From the NCBI RefSeq assembly GCF_013340935.1, contig NZ_WHOS01000038.1, positions 1 to 64,000 of the forward strand: a stretch of DNA of 64,000 nucleotides. Reading direction: 5' to 3'. Position 1 is the stretch's first letter. Every line of letters begins with the position of its first letter. The translations under genes were made by a program, and so were the position numbers. The notes under the pieces are model-generated. The model had not been told where the DNA came from. It made no database searches and saw only the letters and a program-made list of their open reading frames with translations. Positions 23,984-32,929 of the stretch are shown here, piece by piece. This DNA comes from Azospirillum melinis (GTDB taxonomy: Bacteria > Pseudomonadota > Alphaproteobacteria > Azospirillales > Azospirillaceae).

Positions 23984-26548
23984 ATGTCGCGTTACAATGT
24001 CAAGGAAACCGAGGCGAAGTGGCAGGGCGTGTGGGACAGCAAGGGCTGTTTCACCGCGCGCGAGGACGCCTCCCGGCCCAAATACTATGTGCTGGAGATG
24101 TTCCCCTATCCGTCGGGGCGCATCCACATGGGCCACGTCCGCAACTACACCATCGGCGACGTGATCGCGCGCTTCAAGCGCGCCAAGGGCTTCAACGTCC
24201 TGCACCCGATGGGCTGGGACGCCTTCGGCCTGCCTGCCGAGAACGCCGCGCTTGAGAAGAAGGTCCATCCCGCGGCCTGGACGCGCGAGAACATCGCGAC
24301 CATGCGCGGGCAGCTGAAGACGATGGGCCTGTCCATCGACTGGGACCGCGAGATCGCCACCTGCGACGTGGAGTATTATCGCCACGAGCAGAAGATGTTC
24401 CTGGATTTCCTGAAGGCGGGCCTCGCCTACCGCAAGGAATCCTGGGTGAACTGGGACCCGGTGGACAACACCGTTCTCGCCAACGAGCAGGTGATCGACG
24501 GCCGTGGCTGGCGCACCGGCGCGCTGGTGGAAAAGCGCAAGCTGTCGCAGTGGTTCCTGAAGATCACCGCCTATGCCGAAGACCTGCTGAAGGGCCTGGA
24601 GACGCTGGACCGCTGGCCCGAGCGCGTCCGCATCATGCAGGAGAACTGGATCGGCAAGTCCACCGGCGTCCGTTTCCGCTTTAAGATCAAGGGGCGCGAG
24701 GACGATCTGGAGGTCTTCACCACTCGTCCGGACACGCTGTTCGGCGCCTCCTTCGCTGCGATCTCCCCGAATCATCCGCTGGCGGCCGAGCTGGCCGCGT
24801 CCAGTCCGGAACTGGCCGAGTTCATCGCCGAGTGCAACCGGCTGGGCACCAGCGAGGAAGTGATCGAGACGGCGGAGAAGCGCGGCTTCGACACCGGCCT
24901 GAAGGTTGTACATCCCTTCGACCCGTCCTGGGAGCTGCCGGTCTACGTCGCCAACTTCGTGCTGATGGAATATGGCACCGGCGCGATCTTCGCTTGCCCG
25001 GCGCATGACCAGCGCGACCTGGACTTCGCCCGCAAGTATGGTCTGCCGGTCCGCCCGGTGGTGATCCCGGCCGATGCCGACCCGGCCACCTTCGAGGTCG
25101 GGACTGAGGCCTACACCGGCCCCGGCGTGCTGCGGAATTCCGCCTTCCTCGACGGACTCGACACCGAGTCGGCGAAGGAGGAGGCCGGCAAGCGGCTGGA
25201 GGCGGCGGAGCAGGGCGAGCGCACTACCCAGTACCGCCTGCGCGACTGGGGCGTGTCCCGCCAGCGCTATTGGGGCTGCCCGATCCCGGTCATCCATTGC
25301 GAGTCGTGTGGCATCGTTCCGGTTCCGGACGACCAGCTGCCGGTCGTGCTGCCGGAGGATGTGACCTTCGACAAGCCCGGCAACCCGCTGGACCACCATC
25401 CGACCTGGAAGCACACCGGCTGCCCCCACTGCGGCAAGCCGGCGCTGCGCGAGACGGACACCTTCGACACCTTCATCGAGTCGTCCTGGTATTTCGCCCG
25501 TTTCTGCTCGCCGAAGACCGAGGATGCGGCCTTCACCCGCGAGGCGGTCGATTACTGGCTGGGCGTCGACCAGTATATCGGCGGCATCGAGCATGCGGTC
25601 CTGCACCTGCTCTACAGCCGCTTCTGGACGCGCGCGCTGAAGACCTGCGGCTACCTGAACCTGGACGAGCCGTTCACCGGCCTGTTCACCCAGGGCATGG
25701 TCAACCACGAGACCTACAAGGACTCCGGCACCGGCGCCTGGCTGGCCCCGACCGACCTGACGAAGAACGACAAGGGCGAGTGGGTCCGGGCCGACACCGG
25801 CGCGCCGGTCAATGTCGGCCGCGTCGAGAAGATGTCGAAGTCCAAGAAGAACGTGGTGGATCCGGCGCACATCATCGGCACCTACGGCGCCGACGCCGCC
25901 CGCCTGTTCATGCTGTCCGACAGCCCGCCGGAACGCGATCTGGAATGGACCGAGGCCGGCATCGACGGTGCCTGGCGCTACATCAACCGCCTGTGGCGGA
26001 TGATGACCGAGGCGGATCTGCCGGCCGCCGGCACGCCGAAGCCCGAGTCGCTCGGCCCGAAGGCCGAGACCGCCCGCCGCCTGGTCCACAAGACCATCGC
26101 CGGCGTGTCTGAGGATCTCGACAAGTTCCGCTTCAACAAGGCGGTCGCCCGTGTTCGCGAGCTCTCCAACGCGCTCGGCGAGCTGGACGGCAAGGGCGAA
26201 GGCGAGGGCTGGGTCCTGCGCGAGGGCTTCGAGTCGCTGGTCCGTCTCGTCGGTCCGATGATGCCGCATCTGGGCGAGGAGCTTTGGGCGCAACTGGGCC
26301 ACGGCAGCCTGCTGGCCGACCAGCCCTGGCCGGAGGCCGACCCCGCCCTGGTGGTGGAGGACAGCGTCAAGGTCGCGGTCCAGGTCAACGGCAAGCTGCG
26401 CGCCACGCTGGAACTGCCGCGCGACATGGACAAGGATGCGGCGGAACAGGCGGCGCTTGCCGATGTCAACGTCCAGCGTGCCATGGACGGCAAGCCGGCG
26501 CGCAAGGTCATCGTCGTCCCGAACCGGGTGATCAATGTCGTCGTCTGA
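23984..26548 (+). CDS. leuS: Leucyl-tRNA synthetase
   Basis: Class I synthetase, 854 residues, full length. The HIGH motif appears as HMGH at 48-51 (YPSGRIHMGHVRNY) and KMSKS is at 616-620. The CP1 editing domain lies about 225-410 and includes the threonine-rich TTRPDTLFGA motif. The anticodon-binding domain and C-terminal domain (VKVAVQVNGKLRATLELP) follow. Start ATG 23984 (MSRYNVKETEAKWQ) is chosen although the frame is open upstream. Its 3' end overlaps lptE by 14 bases. Confidence 0.98.
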   Translation: MSRYNVKETEAKWQGVWDSKGCFTAREDASRPKYYVLEMFPYPSGRIHMGHVRNYTIGDVIARFKRAKGFNVLHPMGWDAFGLPAENAALEKKVHPAAWTRENIATMRGQLKTMGLSIDWDREIATCDVEYYRHEQKMFLDFLKAGLAYRKESWVNWDPVDNTVLANEQVIDGRGWRTGALVEKRKLSQWFLKITAYAEDLLKGLETLDRWPERVRIMQENWIGKSTGVRFRFKIKGREDDLEVFTTRPDTLFGASFAAISPNHPLAAELAASSPELAEFIAECNRLGTSEEVIETAEKRGFDTGLKVVHPFDPSWELPVYVANFVLMEYGTGAIFACPAHDQRDLDFARKYGLPVRPVVIPADADPATFEVGTEAYTGPGVLRNSAFLDGLDTESAKEEAGKRLEAAEQGERTTQYRLRDWGVSRQRYWGCPIPVIHCESCGIVPVPDDQLPVVLPEDVTFDKPGNPLDHHPTWKHTGCPHCGKPALRETDTFDTFIESSWYFARFCSPKTEDAAFTREAVDYWLGVDQYIGGIEHAVLHLLYSRFWTRALKTCGYLNLDEPFTGLFTQGMVNHETYKDSGTGAWLAPTDLTKNDKGEWVRADTGAPVNVGRVEKMSKSKKNVVDPAHIIGTYGADAARLFMLSDSPPERDLEWTEAGIDGAWRYINRLWRMMTEADLPAAGTPKPESLGPKAETARRLVHKTIAGVSEDLDKFRFNKAVARVRELSNALGELDGKGEGEGWVLREGFESLVRLVGPMMPHLGEELWAQLGHGSLLADQPWPEADPALVVEDSVKVAVQVNGKLRATLELPRDMDKDAAEQAALADVNVQRAMDGKPARKVIVVPNRVINVVV

Positions 26549-27107
26549 TCCCAGATCGATCCGCCAGGGCCCGCTCCGTCAGGCCCCACTCCGTCAGGCC
26601 ATGGCGCGGGGGCTTTTCGCCCTCGCGCTCGGCCTGTCCGCCGTGTCCCTGTCGGGCTGCGGGTTCCAGCCGCTCTATGGTGGCAAGGGCATCGGGGCTG
26701 CCGCGTCCGAGCGTCTGATGGAGGTCGACATCGCGTCGATCCCCAACCGGGAAGGGCAAAAGCTCCGCAACCTGCTGATCGACAACTTCTATCCGTCGGA
26801 GCGGCCGAGCAATCCGCGCTATCGGCTGGACATATCGCTGTCCGCGTCAGAACAAAAGCTGGCACTGCAGAAGGACGCCACTGCGGTGCGCGCCCAGCTG
26901 CTGGTCAACGCCCCCTACCGGCTGACCGATACTCAGACGGGTCAGGTGGTGTTCCAGTCCAGCTCGCGCTCGATGATCAGCTACAACACGCTGGAGCAGC
27001 ATTACGCCGCCATCGAGACGATGCGGAGCGCCTATGATCGGGCGCTAGAGGACATCTCCAACGACATCACCACCCGCGTCGCCATGTTTCTCGGCCGCGG
27101 GTCCTGA
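26535..27107 (+). CDS. lptE: LPS-assembly lipoprotein LptE
   Basis: Lipoprotein that plugs the LptD barrel and helps place lipopolysaccharide in the outer leaflet. From this ATG it has 190 residues with lipobox LSGC (Cys42). An internal ATG at 26601 would give a tidier 19-residue signal peptide, and neither start has a strong ribosome site. GFQPLYGG directly after the lipid cysteine and the later SLSASEQ/YRLTDTQTGQVV segments are LptE hallmarks. It overlaps leuS, and holA follows after 18 bases: the usual leuS-lptE-holA operon. Confidence 0.92.
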   Translation: MSSSDPRSIRQGPLRQAPLRQAMARGLFALALGLSAVSLSGCGFQPLYGGKGIGAAASERLMEVDIASIPNREGQKLRNLLIDNFYPSERPSNPRYRLDISLSASEQKLALQKDATAVRAQLLVNAPYRLTDTQTGQVVFQSSSRSMISYNTLEQHYAAIETMRSAYDRALEDISNDITTRVAMFLGRGS

Positions 27108-27125
27108 CCGGCCGGAGATGCACGG

Positions 27126-28151
27126 GTGAAGCTCCAGCCCAAGGCGATCGACGGTTTTCTGCGCAGCCCGGACCGCAAGGTTCGGGCGGTGCTGCTTTAT
27201 GGCCCCGACTCGGGGCTCGTCCGCGACCGCGCCCAGACGCTGGGCAAGACGGTGGTGCCGGACCTGTCCGACCCCTTCCGCGTCGCCGAGTTCCTGGGGC
27301 GCGCCATCGCCGACGATCCGGCGCGGCTGGCGGACGAGGCGGCGGCGATCTCCTTCACCGGCGGCCGGCGCCTGATCCGCGTCCGCGATGCCGAGGACAA
27401 CGTCACCGCCGCCTTTACCGCCTTTCTGGAAAATCCGCCGCCGGGCGACAGTCTGGTGGTGGTCGAGTCGGGCGACCTCTCGGCCCGCTCCAAGCTGCGG
27501 CTTCTGTTCGAGGGGGACGATGCCGCCGCCGCCATTCCCTGCTATGTCGAGGAGGAGGCGTCGCTCGGCCGCGTCATCGCCGACATTCTGCAAGGCCATG
27601 GGCTGACCGCCGATCCCGACGTGCTGAGCTTCCTGGCCGGCAATCTCGTCGGCGACCGCATGGTCGCCCGCGGCGAGGCGGAAAAGCTTGCACTCTACAT
27701 GGGCAGCGAAAAGCGCGTGCGGCTGGAGGATGCCCAGGCCTGCATCGGCGACAGCGCCGCCCTGTCGATGGACGAGCCGGTGTGGGCGGCGGCGGAGGGC
27801 GACTTCGCGACTCTCGACCGCTCGCTGGCGCGGCTGTTCGCCGAAGGCACCTCGCCGGTGCCGATCCTGCGCGGCGCCCAGCGCCATTTCCAGCGGCTGC
27901 AACTGCTCACCGCCCAGGTCGCTGCCGGCAAGTCGCCGGAGGCCGCCGTCGAGTCGCTGCGCCCGCCGGTCTTTTTCAAGCTGAAGACCCGGCTGGTCAG
28001 GCAGGCGCGCCACTGGTCGCCCAACCATGTCCGGCAGGCGCTGGAACGGCTGGTCGATGCCGAGGCCGACTGCAAGCGCACCAACATGCCGGACGAGACC
28101 CTGTGCGCCCGCGTGCTGTTCCAACTCGCCTCGCTGGGAGCCCGGCGCTGA
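27126..28151 (+). CDS. holA: DNA polymerase III delta subunit
   Basis: Clamp-loader delta subunit, 341 residues, which opens the beta sliding clamp. The N-terminal AAA-like domain shows VRAVLLYGPDSGLVRDRA. The middle contains SLVVVESGDLSARSKLR, and the C-terminal collar domain includes PILRGAQRHFQRLQLL and MPDETLCARVLFQLA. Like other delta subunits it lacks a functional P-loop. GTG start at 27126. It is third in the leuS-lptE-holA run. Confidence 0.93.
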   Translation: MKLQPKAIDGFLRSPDRKVRAVLLYGPDSGLVRDRAQTLGKTVVPDLSDPFRVAEFLGRAIADDPARLADEAAAISFTGGRRLIRVRDAEDNVTAAFTAFLENPPPGDSLVVVESGDLSARSKLRLLFEGDDAAAAIPCYVEEEASLGRVIADILQGHGLTADPDVLSFLAGNLVGDRMVARGEAEKLALYMGSEKRVRLEDAQACIGDSAALSMDEPVWAAAEGDFATLDRSLARLFAEGTSPVPILRGAQRHFQRLQLLTAQVAAGKSPEAAVESLRPPVFFKLKTRLVRQARHWSPNHVRQALERLVDAEADCKRTNMPDETLCARVLFQLASLGARR

Positions 28152-28200
28152 AGGATGGCGCTGACTTGACCGTTGGGGGCGGCGCGCTATCTGGCGGAGC

Positions 28201-28728
28201 ATGAGCGACGCCACCTACACCGCGCCACCGCCCGCCCCCTTCCGGGTCCGTTGGTGGCAACCCCTGCTGTTCTGGGTCATCGTCAACGCCTGGGGCTTTG
28301 TCGAACGGGGCGGACAGCCCTTCGCCGGGCATCACCCGTCGCCCCTGCAGCCGCCGGGCTGGGTCTTCCCGGTGATGTGGTTCACGCTGAACGTTTTCCA
28401 GATCTGGGGCGACATCCGCCTGATCGACCCGGCGCGGCGGCTCCGCAGCCGCGGGCTTCTGATCGGCCTCCAGGCGGTGACCTGGGCGATCTACGCCACC
28501 TTCAGCCTCGTCTATTTCACGCTGGGCAGCTCGATCCTCGCCGCGGCCTGGACGGTCTCTTTCTTCGTCATCACGTCGATCTGCATCGCGTTGATAGCGC
28601 GGGACGACCGAAGCATCGCGCTGATCTGGACGCCATTGATCCTGTGGACCGGCTTCGCTTCGGTGGTCGGCATCCACAATGCCCTCATCAACCCCGATCC
28701 GCTTTTCGGGACTCCGGCCCTTTGGTGA
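28201..28728 (+). CDS. TspO/MBR-family membrane protein
   Basis: Integral membrane protein of 175 residues with about five hydrophobic segments. The family signature PPGWVFPVMWFTLN (about 56-69) is present. Bacterial TspO binds porphyrins and affects tetrapyrrole or stress responses. The N-terminus is more polar than usual and the last segment ends at NPDPLFGTPALW. It stands alone, 50 bases after holA. Function here is inferred only from family. Confidence 0.82.
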   Translation: MSDATYTAPPPAPFRVRWWQPLLFWVIVNAWGFVERGGQPFAGHHPSPLQPPGWVFPVMWFTLNVFQIWGDIRLIDPARRLRSRGLLIGLQAVTWAIYATFSLVYFTLGSSILAAAWTVSFFVITSICIALIARDDRSIALIWTPLILWTGFASVVGIHNALINPDPLFGTPALW

Positions 28729-28730
28729 TA

Positions 28731-28791
28731 ATACCCGGATAAAAACCTTGCGTGGGATATCACCCGGGTATAACCAGTCGGGACTGATAAC
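28731..28791. promoter_or_regulatory. Inverted ATACCCGG repeats before the GIY-YIG gene
   Basis: ATACCCGG (28731-28738) and CCGGGTAT (28764-28771) form a perfect 8-base inverted repeat. A partial third copy, GATAACCCG, lies at 28786-28794. They sit between tspO and the gene at 28811 and could be an operator or a weak terminator. No T tract follows. Confidence 0.35.
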
Positions 28792-28810
28792 CCGCGGGGG
28801 AACGAAGGCT

Positions 28811-29158
28811 ATGGCGGCCACGACTGGGAAAGAGAATCGCAAGGCGGCGCTGGCCGCCTACAAGGAGCGCAAAAGCGTGGCCGGCGTCTTCGCCGTCCGT
28901 TGCGGGGCCGCCGATACGGTGTGGGTGGGCGGCGCGCCGGACCTCGACAAGATCCAGAACCGCCTCTGGTTCCAGTTGAAGATGGGCGGTTGTCCGCACC
29001 GCAGCCTGCAAGCGGCCTGGAACACCCATGGTGCCGAGTCGCTGGCGTTTGAAATCGTCGAGCCGCTGGAGGACGAAGAGCTTGCCTTCGCCCGCGCCGC
29101 CGCCCTCAAGGGGCGGGTCGCCCATTGGGTCGCGGCTTTGCGGGCGGAAGCGATCTGA
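28811..29158 (+). CDS. GIY-YIG nuclease-like small protein
   Basis: Protein of 115 residues matching the small alphaproteobacterial GIY-YIG-type family: AALAAYKERKSVAGVFAVRC, VWVGGAPDLDKIQNRLWFQL, and PHRSLQAAWNTHG followed by an acidic EIVEPLEDEEL. The two beta strands that carry GIY and YIG in true nucleases are replaced by AGVFAVR and VWVGG, so catalytic activity is doubtful. The start is the ATG at 28811. It ends ten bases before the convergent aminomutase gene. Confidence 0.78.
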   Translation: MAATTGKENRKAALAAYKERKSVAGVFAVRCGAADTVWVGGAPDLDKIQNRLWFQLKMGGCPHRSLQAAWNTHGAESLAFEIVEPLEDEELAFARAAALKGRVAHWVAALRAEAI

Positions 29159-29168
29159 GGGCGGGCGC

Positions 29169-30206
29169 TCAGCCGCGGTAGTCGTGAACCCGGCCGGTGA
29201 AGTCGGTCACGCGATAGCGGTTCCCGTCCTCCGCTTCGATCCAGGCCGGGGCGGCGGGGGCCTTGCCATGGCCGCCGGGAATGTCGAGCACGTAGGTCGG
29301 CTGGCACAGGCCGGACAGTTTTCCGCGCAGGCCGGTCACCAGTGCCTGCCCCTCCGCCAGCGTCGGGCGGAAATGGCTGGTGCCGGCGGCAAGGTCGGGA
29401 TGGTGCAGGTAATAGGGCTTCACCCGGTTGCGCACCATGCCGCGGAACAGAGCCTCCAGCGCGGCATGGCTGTCGTTGATGCCTTTCAGCAGCACAGTCT
29501 GGCCAACCAGAGGGATGCCGGCCTCGACCAGCCGGGCGAGGGCCGCCCGCACCGGCGGGGTCAGCTCGTCGGCATGGTTGATGTGGACGGCGACCCAGGT
29601 GGCGAGGTCCGGGGCGGTCAGCGCCTCCACCAAGTCCGGCGTGACGCGGTCGGGATCGGCGGCGGGAATGCGGCTGTGCAGACGGACGACACCAACATGC
29701 GGCATGGCCGACAGCGCCTGGACGATCCCGTGCAGCCGGCGCGGCGACAGCAGCAGCGGATCGCCGCCGGTGACGACGACCTCCCACACCTCCTCGTGAT
29801 CGCGGATATAGGCCAGGGCGGCGTCCAGCTCGTCGGCGCTCAGCGCCTCGCCGCCCGGGCCGACCATCTCGCGGCGGAAGCAGAAACGGCAATAGACCGC
29901 GCAGGCGTGCAGCGGCTTCAGCAGCACCCGGTCGGGATAGCGGTGAACGATGCCCTTCACCGGGCTGCGCGCCACGTCGCCGATGGGATCCGCGAGTTCC
30001 TCCGGCGTGCTGTACGCCTCCGCCGGGGAGGGGACGTACTGGGCATAGAGGGGATCCTGCGGATCCATGCGTCCGGCCAGCGTCTCGCGCAGGTACGGGG
30101 TCAGCGCCACGGCATAGCGGTCAGCGACCGTACGCACGGCATCGCCGGCCTCCGGCGTCATCAGCCCGGCGGCCACCAGATCGGAAACGCTGTGCAGGGC
30201 CTTCAT
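29169..30206 (-). CDS. epmB: Radical-SAM lysine 2,3-aminomutase family protein (EpmB/KamA-like)
   Basis: Radical S-adenosylmethionine and PLP enzyme, 345 residues. The 4Fe-4S cysteines C102, C106 and C109 form CAVYCRFCFR. The PLP lysine is expected at K315 in DIPGGHGK. Length and sequence (YVPSPAEAYSTPEELADPIGD) fit the EpmB type, which makes beta-lysine for elongation factor P, more than the longer catabolic KamA. Neither epmA nor efp is in the window, so the physiological partner cannot be confirmed. It is divergent from the glycerophosphodiesterase gene. Confidence 0.87.
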   Translation of the reverse strand: MKALHSVSDLVAAGLMTPEAGDAVRTVADRYAVALTPYLRETLAGRMDPQDPLYAQYVPSPAEAYSTPEELADPIGDVARSPVKGIVHRYPDRVLLKPLHACAVYCRFCFRREMVGPGGEALSADELDAALAYIRDHEEVWEVVVTGGDPLLLSPRRLHGIVQALSAMPHVGVVRLHSRIPAADPDRVTPDLVEALTAPDLATWVAVHINHADELTPPVRAALARLVEAGIPLVGQTVLLKGINDSHAALEALFRGMVRNRVKPYYLHHPDLAAGTSHFRPTLAEGQALVTGLRGKLSGLCQPTYVLDIPGGHGKAPAAPAWIEAEDGNRYRVTDFTGRVHDYRG

Positions 30207-30272
30207 TGCTCTTTCCCGCTTCGACGGAATGGGTCATGTAGGAAAGCGACCGCTCTTACTCCTGCGAGACCC

Positions 30273-31016
30273 ATGCTGTCGACTCTTCCCCGCCTGATCG
30301 GCCATCGCGGCGCCAAGGAAAGCGCCCCGGAAAACACCCTCGCCTCGATCCGCGAAGCCGCCCGCCAGGGCGCCCGCTGGGTCGAGGTGGACGTCATGCT
30401 GACCCGCGACCAGCGCCCTGTGCTGATCCATGACGACACGCTGGACCGCACCACCACCGGCAGCGGTGCCGTCCCGCTGCTGGAACTGGCGGATTTGCAG
30501 ACGCTCGACGCCGGGCGCTGGTTCGATGCCGCCTTCGTCGGCGAGCGCGTGCCGACGCTGGAGGAGGCGGTGGCGCTGGTCCATGAGCTGGGCCTGGGTC
30601 TGAACCTGGAGATCAAGCCCTATCCGGGCCAGGAGGAGATCACGGCAGAGGTGGCGCTGAACGCCCTGCGCCCGCTGTGGCCGTCCGACCGGCCGCTTCT
30701 GCTCTCCAGCTTCGAGGTTCCCTGCCTGGAGGTGGCGCAACGGCTGTGGCCGGAGATCCCGCGCGGCTATCTGCTGTGGGACCCGCCCTCCGACTGGGCT
30801 TCCATTGCCGACCGGATCGGCGCGGCGACGCTGAACGTCCACCAGGACCGCCAGACGGCGGACAGCGTGGCGGAGTACCGCGCCACCGGCCGGCCAGTGC
30901 TGGCCTACACCGTCAACGACGCGGAGCGGGCCCGGACGCTGTTCGGCTGGGGCGTGTCGGCGGTCTTCACCGATGCGCCCGGCCGGCTGGCTGCCGAACT
31001 GGCGGCGGACGCCTGA
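30273..31016 (+). CDS. ugpQ: Glycerophosphodiester phosphodiesterase
   Basis: TIM-barrel GDPD enzyme of 247 residues that hydrolyses glycerophosphodiesters to glycerol-3-phosphate and alcohol. Active-site residues visible: H11 and R12 (GHRGAKESAPENT), E38 and D40 (VEVDV), and H53 (LIHDDTLDRTT). It has no signal peptide, so it is cytoplasmic like UgpQ. The start at 30273 is chosen inside a much longer open frame. No ugp transporter genes are nearby. Confidence 0.93.
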   Translation: MLSTLPRLIGHRGAKESAPENTLASIREAARQGARWVEVDVMLTRDQRPVLIHDDTLDRTTTGSGAVPLLELADLQTLDAGRWFDAAFVGERVPTLEEAVALVHELGLGLNLEIKPYPGQEEITAEVALNALRPLWPSDRPLLLSSFEVPCLEVAQRLWPEIPRGYLLWDPPSDWASIADRIGAATLNVHQDRQTADSVAEYRATGRPVLAYTVNDAERARTLFGWGVSAVFTDAPGRLAAELAADA

Positions 31017-31260
31017 CGGGGAGCCCAATGATCCGCCGGGGGGCCGGTCGATGCGCTGACGCTTCCGTTCGCGACTGCGGCAATTCATGAACGTTTTTTG
31101 CGCGAGGGGATGAATCCGCTCGTAGGGCGCGCCAATTCCTCATATATAGAACCGCACTGGCGATCCAGCCGGAACCCACGCGGATTCCGGCGGAGCTTTT
31201 CGTCGTCCGGTAGTCCGCCGCTTTGGTCCGGCGTCCCACGGGATGCCACGTTCGGTCTTT

Positions 31261-31273
31261 GGAGGGTTCGTTG
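31261..31273 (+). promoter_or_regulatory. Ribosome site and TTG start of the nitronate-monooxygenase-like gene
   Basis: GGAGGG at 31261-31266 is followed four bases later by TTG at 31271. This is the only strong ribosome site near the 5' end of the frame, so a TTG start is preferred over the GTG/ATG options at 31223 and 31295. Confidence 0.55.
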
Positions 31274-32668
31274 AAGGCGTTGAAGCCGTTGCCGATGTCC
31301 GGCCGGGAGGTTCTGCCGCTCGTCGAGGGTGGCAAGGGTATTGCCGTTTCCAACGGCGAAAGCTCCGGCGCCTGGGCGGCTGCCGGCGGGATTGGCACCT
31401 TCTCGGGTGTCAACGCCGACAGTTATGATGAGAACGGCAACCTTCTGCCGCAGATCTACAAGGGCAAGACCCGGCGCGAGCGCCATAACGAGCTGATCGC
31501 CTTCGGCATCGAGGGCGGCATCGCCCAGGCGCGCATCGCGCACGAGACGTCGAACGGCAACGGCCGCATCCACATGAACGTCCTGTGGGAAATGGGCGGT
31601 GCCGAGCACATTCTGCATGGCGTGCTGGAAGGCGCCCAGGGCATGATCCACGGCGTCACCTGCGGCGCCGGCATGCCTTACAAGGTTGCCGAGATCGCCG
31701 TGAGCTACGGCGTCCATTACTATCCGATCGTCTCGTCGGCCCGCGCCTTCCGCGCGCTGTGGCTGCGCGCCTACCACAAGTTCCGGGAACATCTCGGCGG
31801 CGTGGTGTACGAGGATCCGTGGCTGGCCGGCGGTCACAACGGCCTGTCCAACTCCGAAGACCCGCAGAAGCCGGAGGATCCGTTCCCCCGCGTCCTGGCC
31901 CTGCGCCAGATGATGAACAGCTTCGGGCTGAACGACACCCCCATCGTGATGGCGGGCGGCGTCTGGTGGCTGTCGGAGTGGGAGGATTGGATCGACAACC
32001 CCGACCTGGGTCCTGTCGCCTTCCAGTTCGGCACCCGTCCGCTGCTGACCCAGGAGAGCCCGATCTCCATGGCGTGGAAGCGCAAGCTGGTGGCGCTGCA
32101 ACCGGGTGACGTCTTCCTGAACCGCTTCTCCCCCACCGGCTTCTACTCGTCGGCGGTGAAGAACCCCTTCCTGCTGGACCTGATGGCCCGGTCCGAGCGT
32201 CAGGTCGCCTATCTGTCCAAGCCGGTGGGTGAACATTCGGCCGAATTCCCGGTCGGTCCGCGCGGCCGTCCGGTCTACGTGACCGAAAGCGACAAGCAGC
32301 GCGCCGAGGGCTGGCTGTCCCAGGGCTTCACCACCGCCCTGAAGACGCCGGACAGCACGCTGGTCTTCGTCACGCCCCAGCAGTCGGAAAAGATCCTGCA
32401 CGATCAGGTCGACTGCATGGGCTGCCTGTCGGCCTGCGGCTTCTCCAACTGGGCGCAGAACGAGGAAGGCACGACGGGCAAGCGCGCCGATCCGCGCTCC
32501 TTCTGCATCCAGAAGACGCTCCAGGCGGTCAGCCACACCGACGACTGCGAAAACCAGCTGATGTTCGCGGGACACAACGCCTACCGCTTCGCCAGCGATC
32601 CTTATTACAACGACGGCTTCATCCCCACGGTGAAGCAGTTGATCGAACGGATCGCCACCGGCTACTGA
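31271..32668 (+). CDS. Nitronate monooxygenase-like flavoprotein with cysteine-rich tail
   Basis: FMN-dependent TIM-barrel enzyme related to nitronate monooxygenases and 2-nitropropane dioxygenases, 465 residues from the TTG start. Barrel motifs include SGAWAAAGGIGTFSG, HGVTCGAGMPYKVA, MAGGVWWLSEWEDW and FQFGTRPLLTQESP. Unlike standard members of about 320-350 residues, it has an extra C-terminal part with five cysteines (C382, C385, C389, C412, C426) in a CX2CX3C pattern plus two more. This could hold an Fe-S cluster (inference). The true substrate is unknown. Confidence 0.85.
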   Translation: MKALKPLPMSGREVLPLVEGGKGIAVSNGESSGAWAAAGGIGTFSGVNADSYDENGNLLPQIYKGKTRRERHNELIAFGIEGGIAQARIAHETSNGNGRIHMNVLWEMGGAEHILHGVLEGAQGMIHGVTCGAGMPYKVAEIAVSYGVHYYPIVSSARAFRALWLRAYHKFREHLGGVVYEDPWLAGGHNGLSNSEDPQKPEDPFPRVLALRQMMNSFGLNDTPIVMAGGVWWLSEWEDWIDNPDLGPVAFQFGTRPLLTQESPISMAWKRKLVALQPGDVFLNRFSPTGFYSSAVKNPFLLDLMARSERQVAYLSKPVGEHSAEFPVGPRGRPVYVTESDKQRAEGWLSQGFTTALKTPDSTLVFVTPQQSEKILHDQVDCMGCLSACGFSNWAQNEEGTTGKRADPRSFCIQKTLQAVSHTDDCENQLMFAGHNAYRFASDPYYNDGFIPTVKQLIERIATGY

Positions 32669-32848
32669 CCGGTCGCATCCACCGGCCACATTTACCGGTC
32701 TGGCAAGGCCGTCGGCGGGAAACCGTCGGCGGCCTTTGCATTGGGCCATTACGGGCATTCATCCGGTTTGGGCGGCTCCCCAAACCATGTCTCCATTGAC
32801 GTTGCTGCGACAATGGCTTGCGTGAGCTTTCCGAATGGTTTTACTCTT

Positions 32849-32883
32849 AAACAGAATGCGGCCTAGTGCCGCGGTTCTGTTTT
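32849..32883. promoter_or_regulatory. Large dyad in the irr leader
   Basis: AAACAGAA-T-GCGGC (32849-32862) pairs with GCCGC-GG-TTCTGTTT (32868-32883) around CTAGT, with one small bulge. It lies 47 bases before the irr start. TTTT follows the stem, so it could be an attenuator, or a protein-binding dyad for autoregulation. Confidence 0.55.
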
Positions 32884-32929
32884 GGACTCCTTGTCCGATC
32901 CCACTGTCGACAGTACGGGTGCCTCGCCC

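Noticed and set aside
23732..26302. 856-residue frame antisense to leuS
   Set aside because: It mirrors the leuS codon pattern in high-GC DNA, shows no recognisable domain, and lies entirely inside a well-supported gene.
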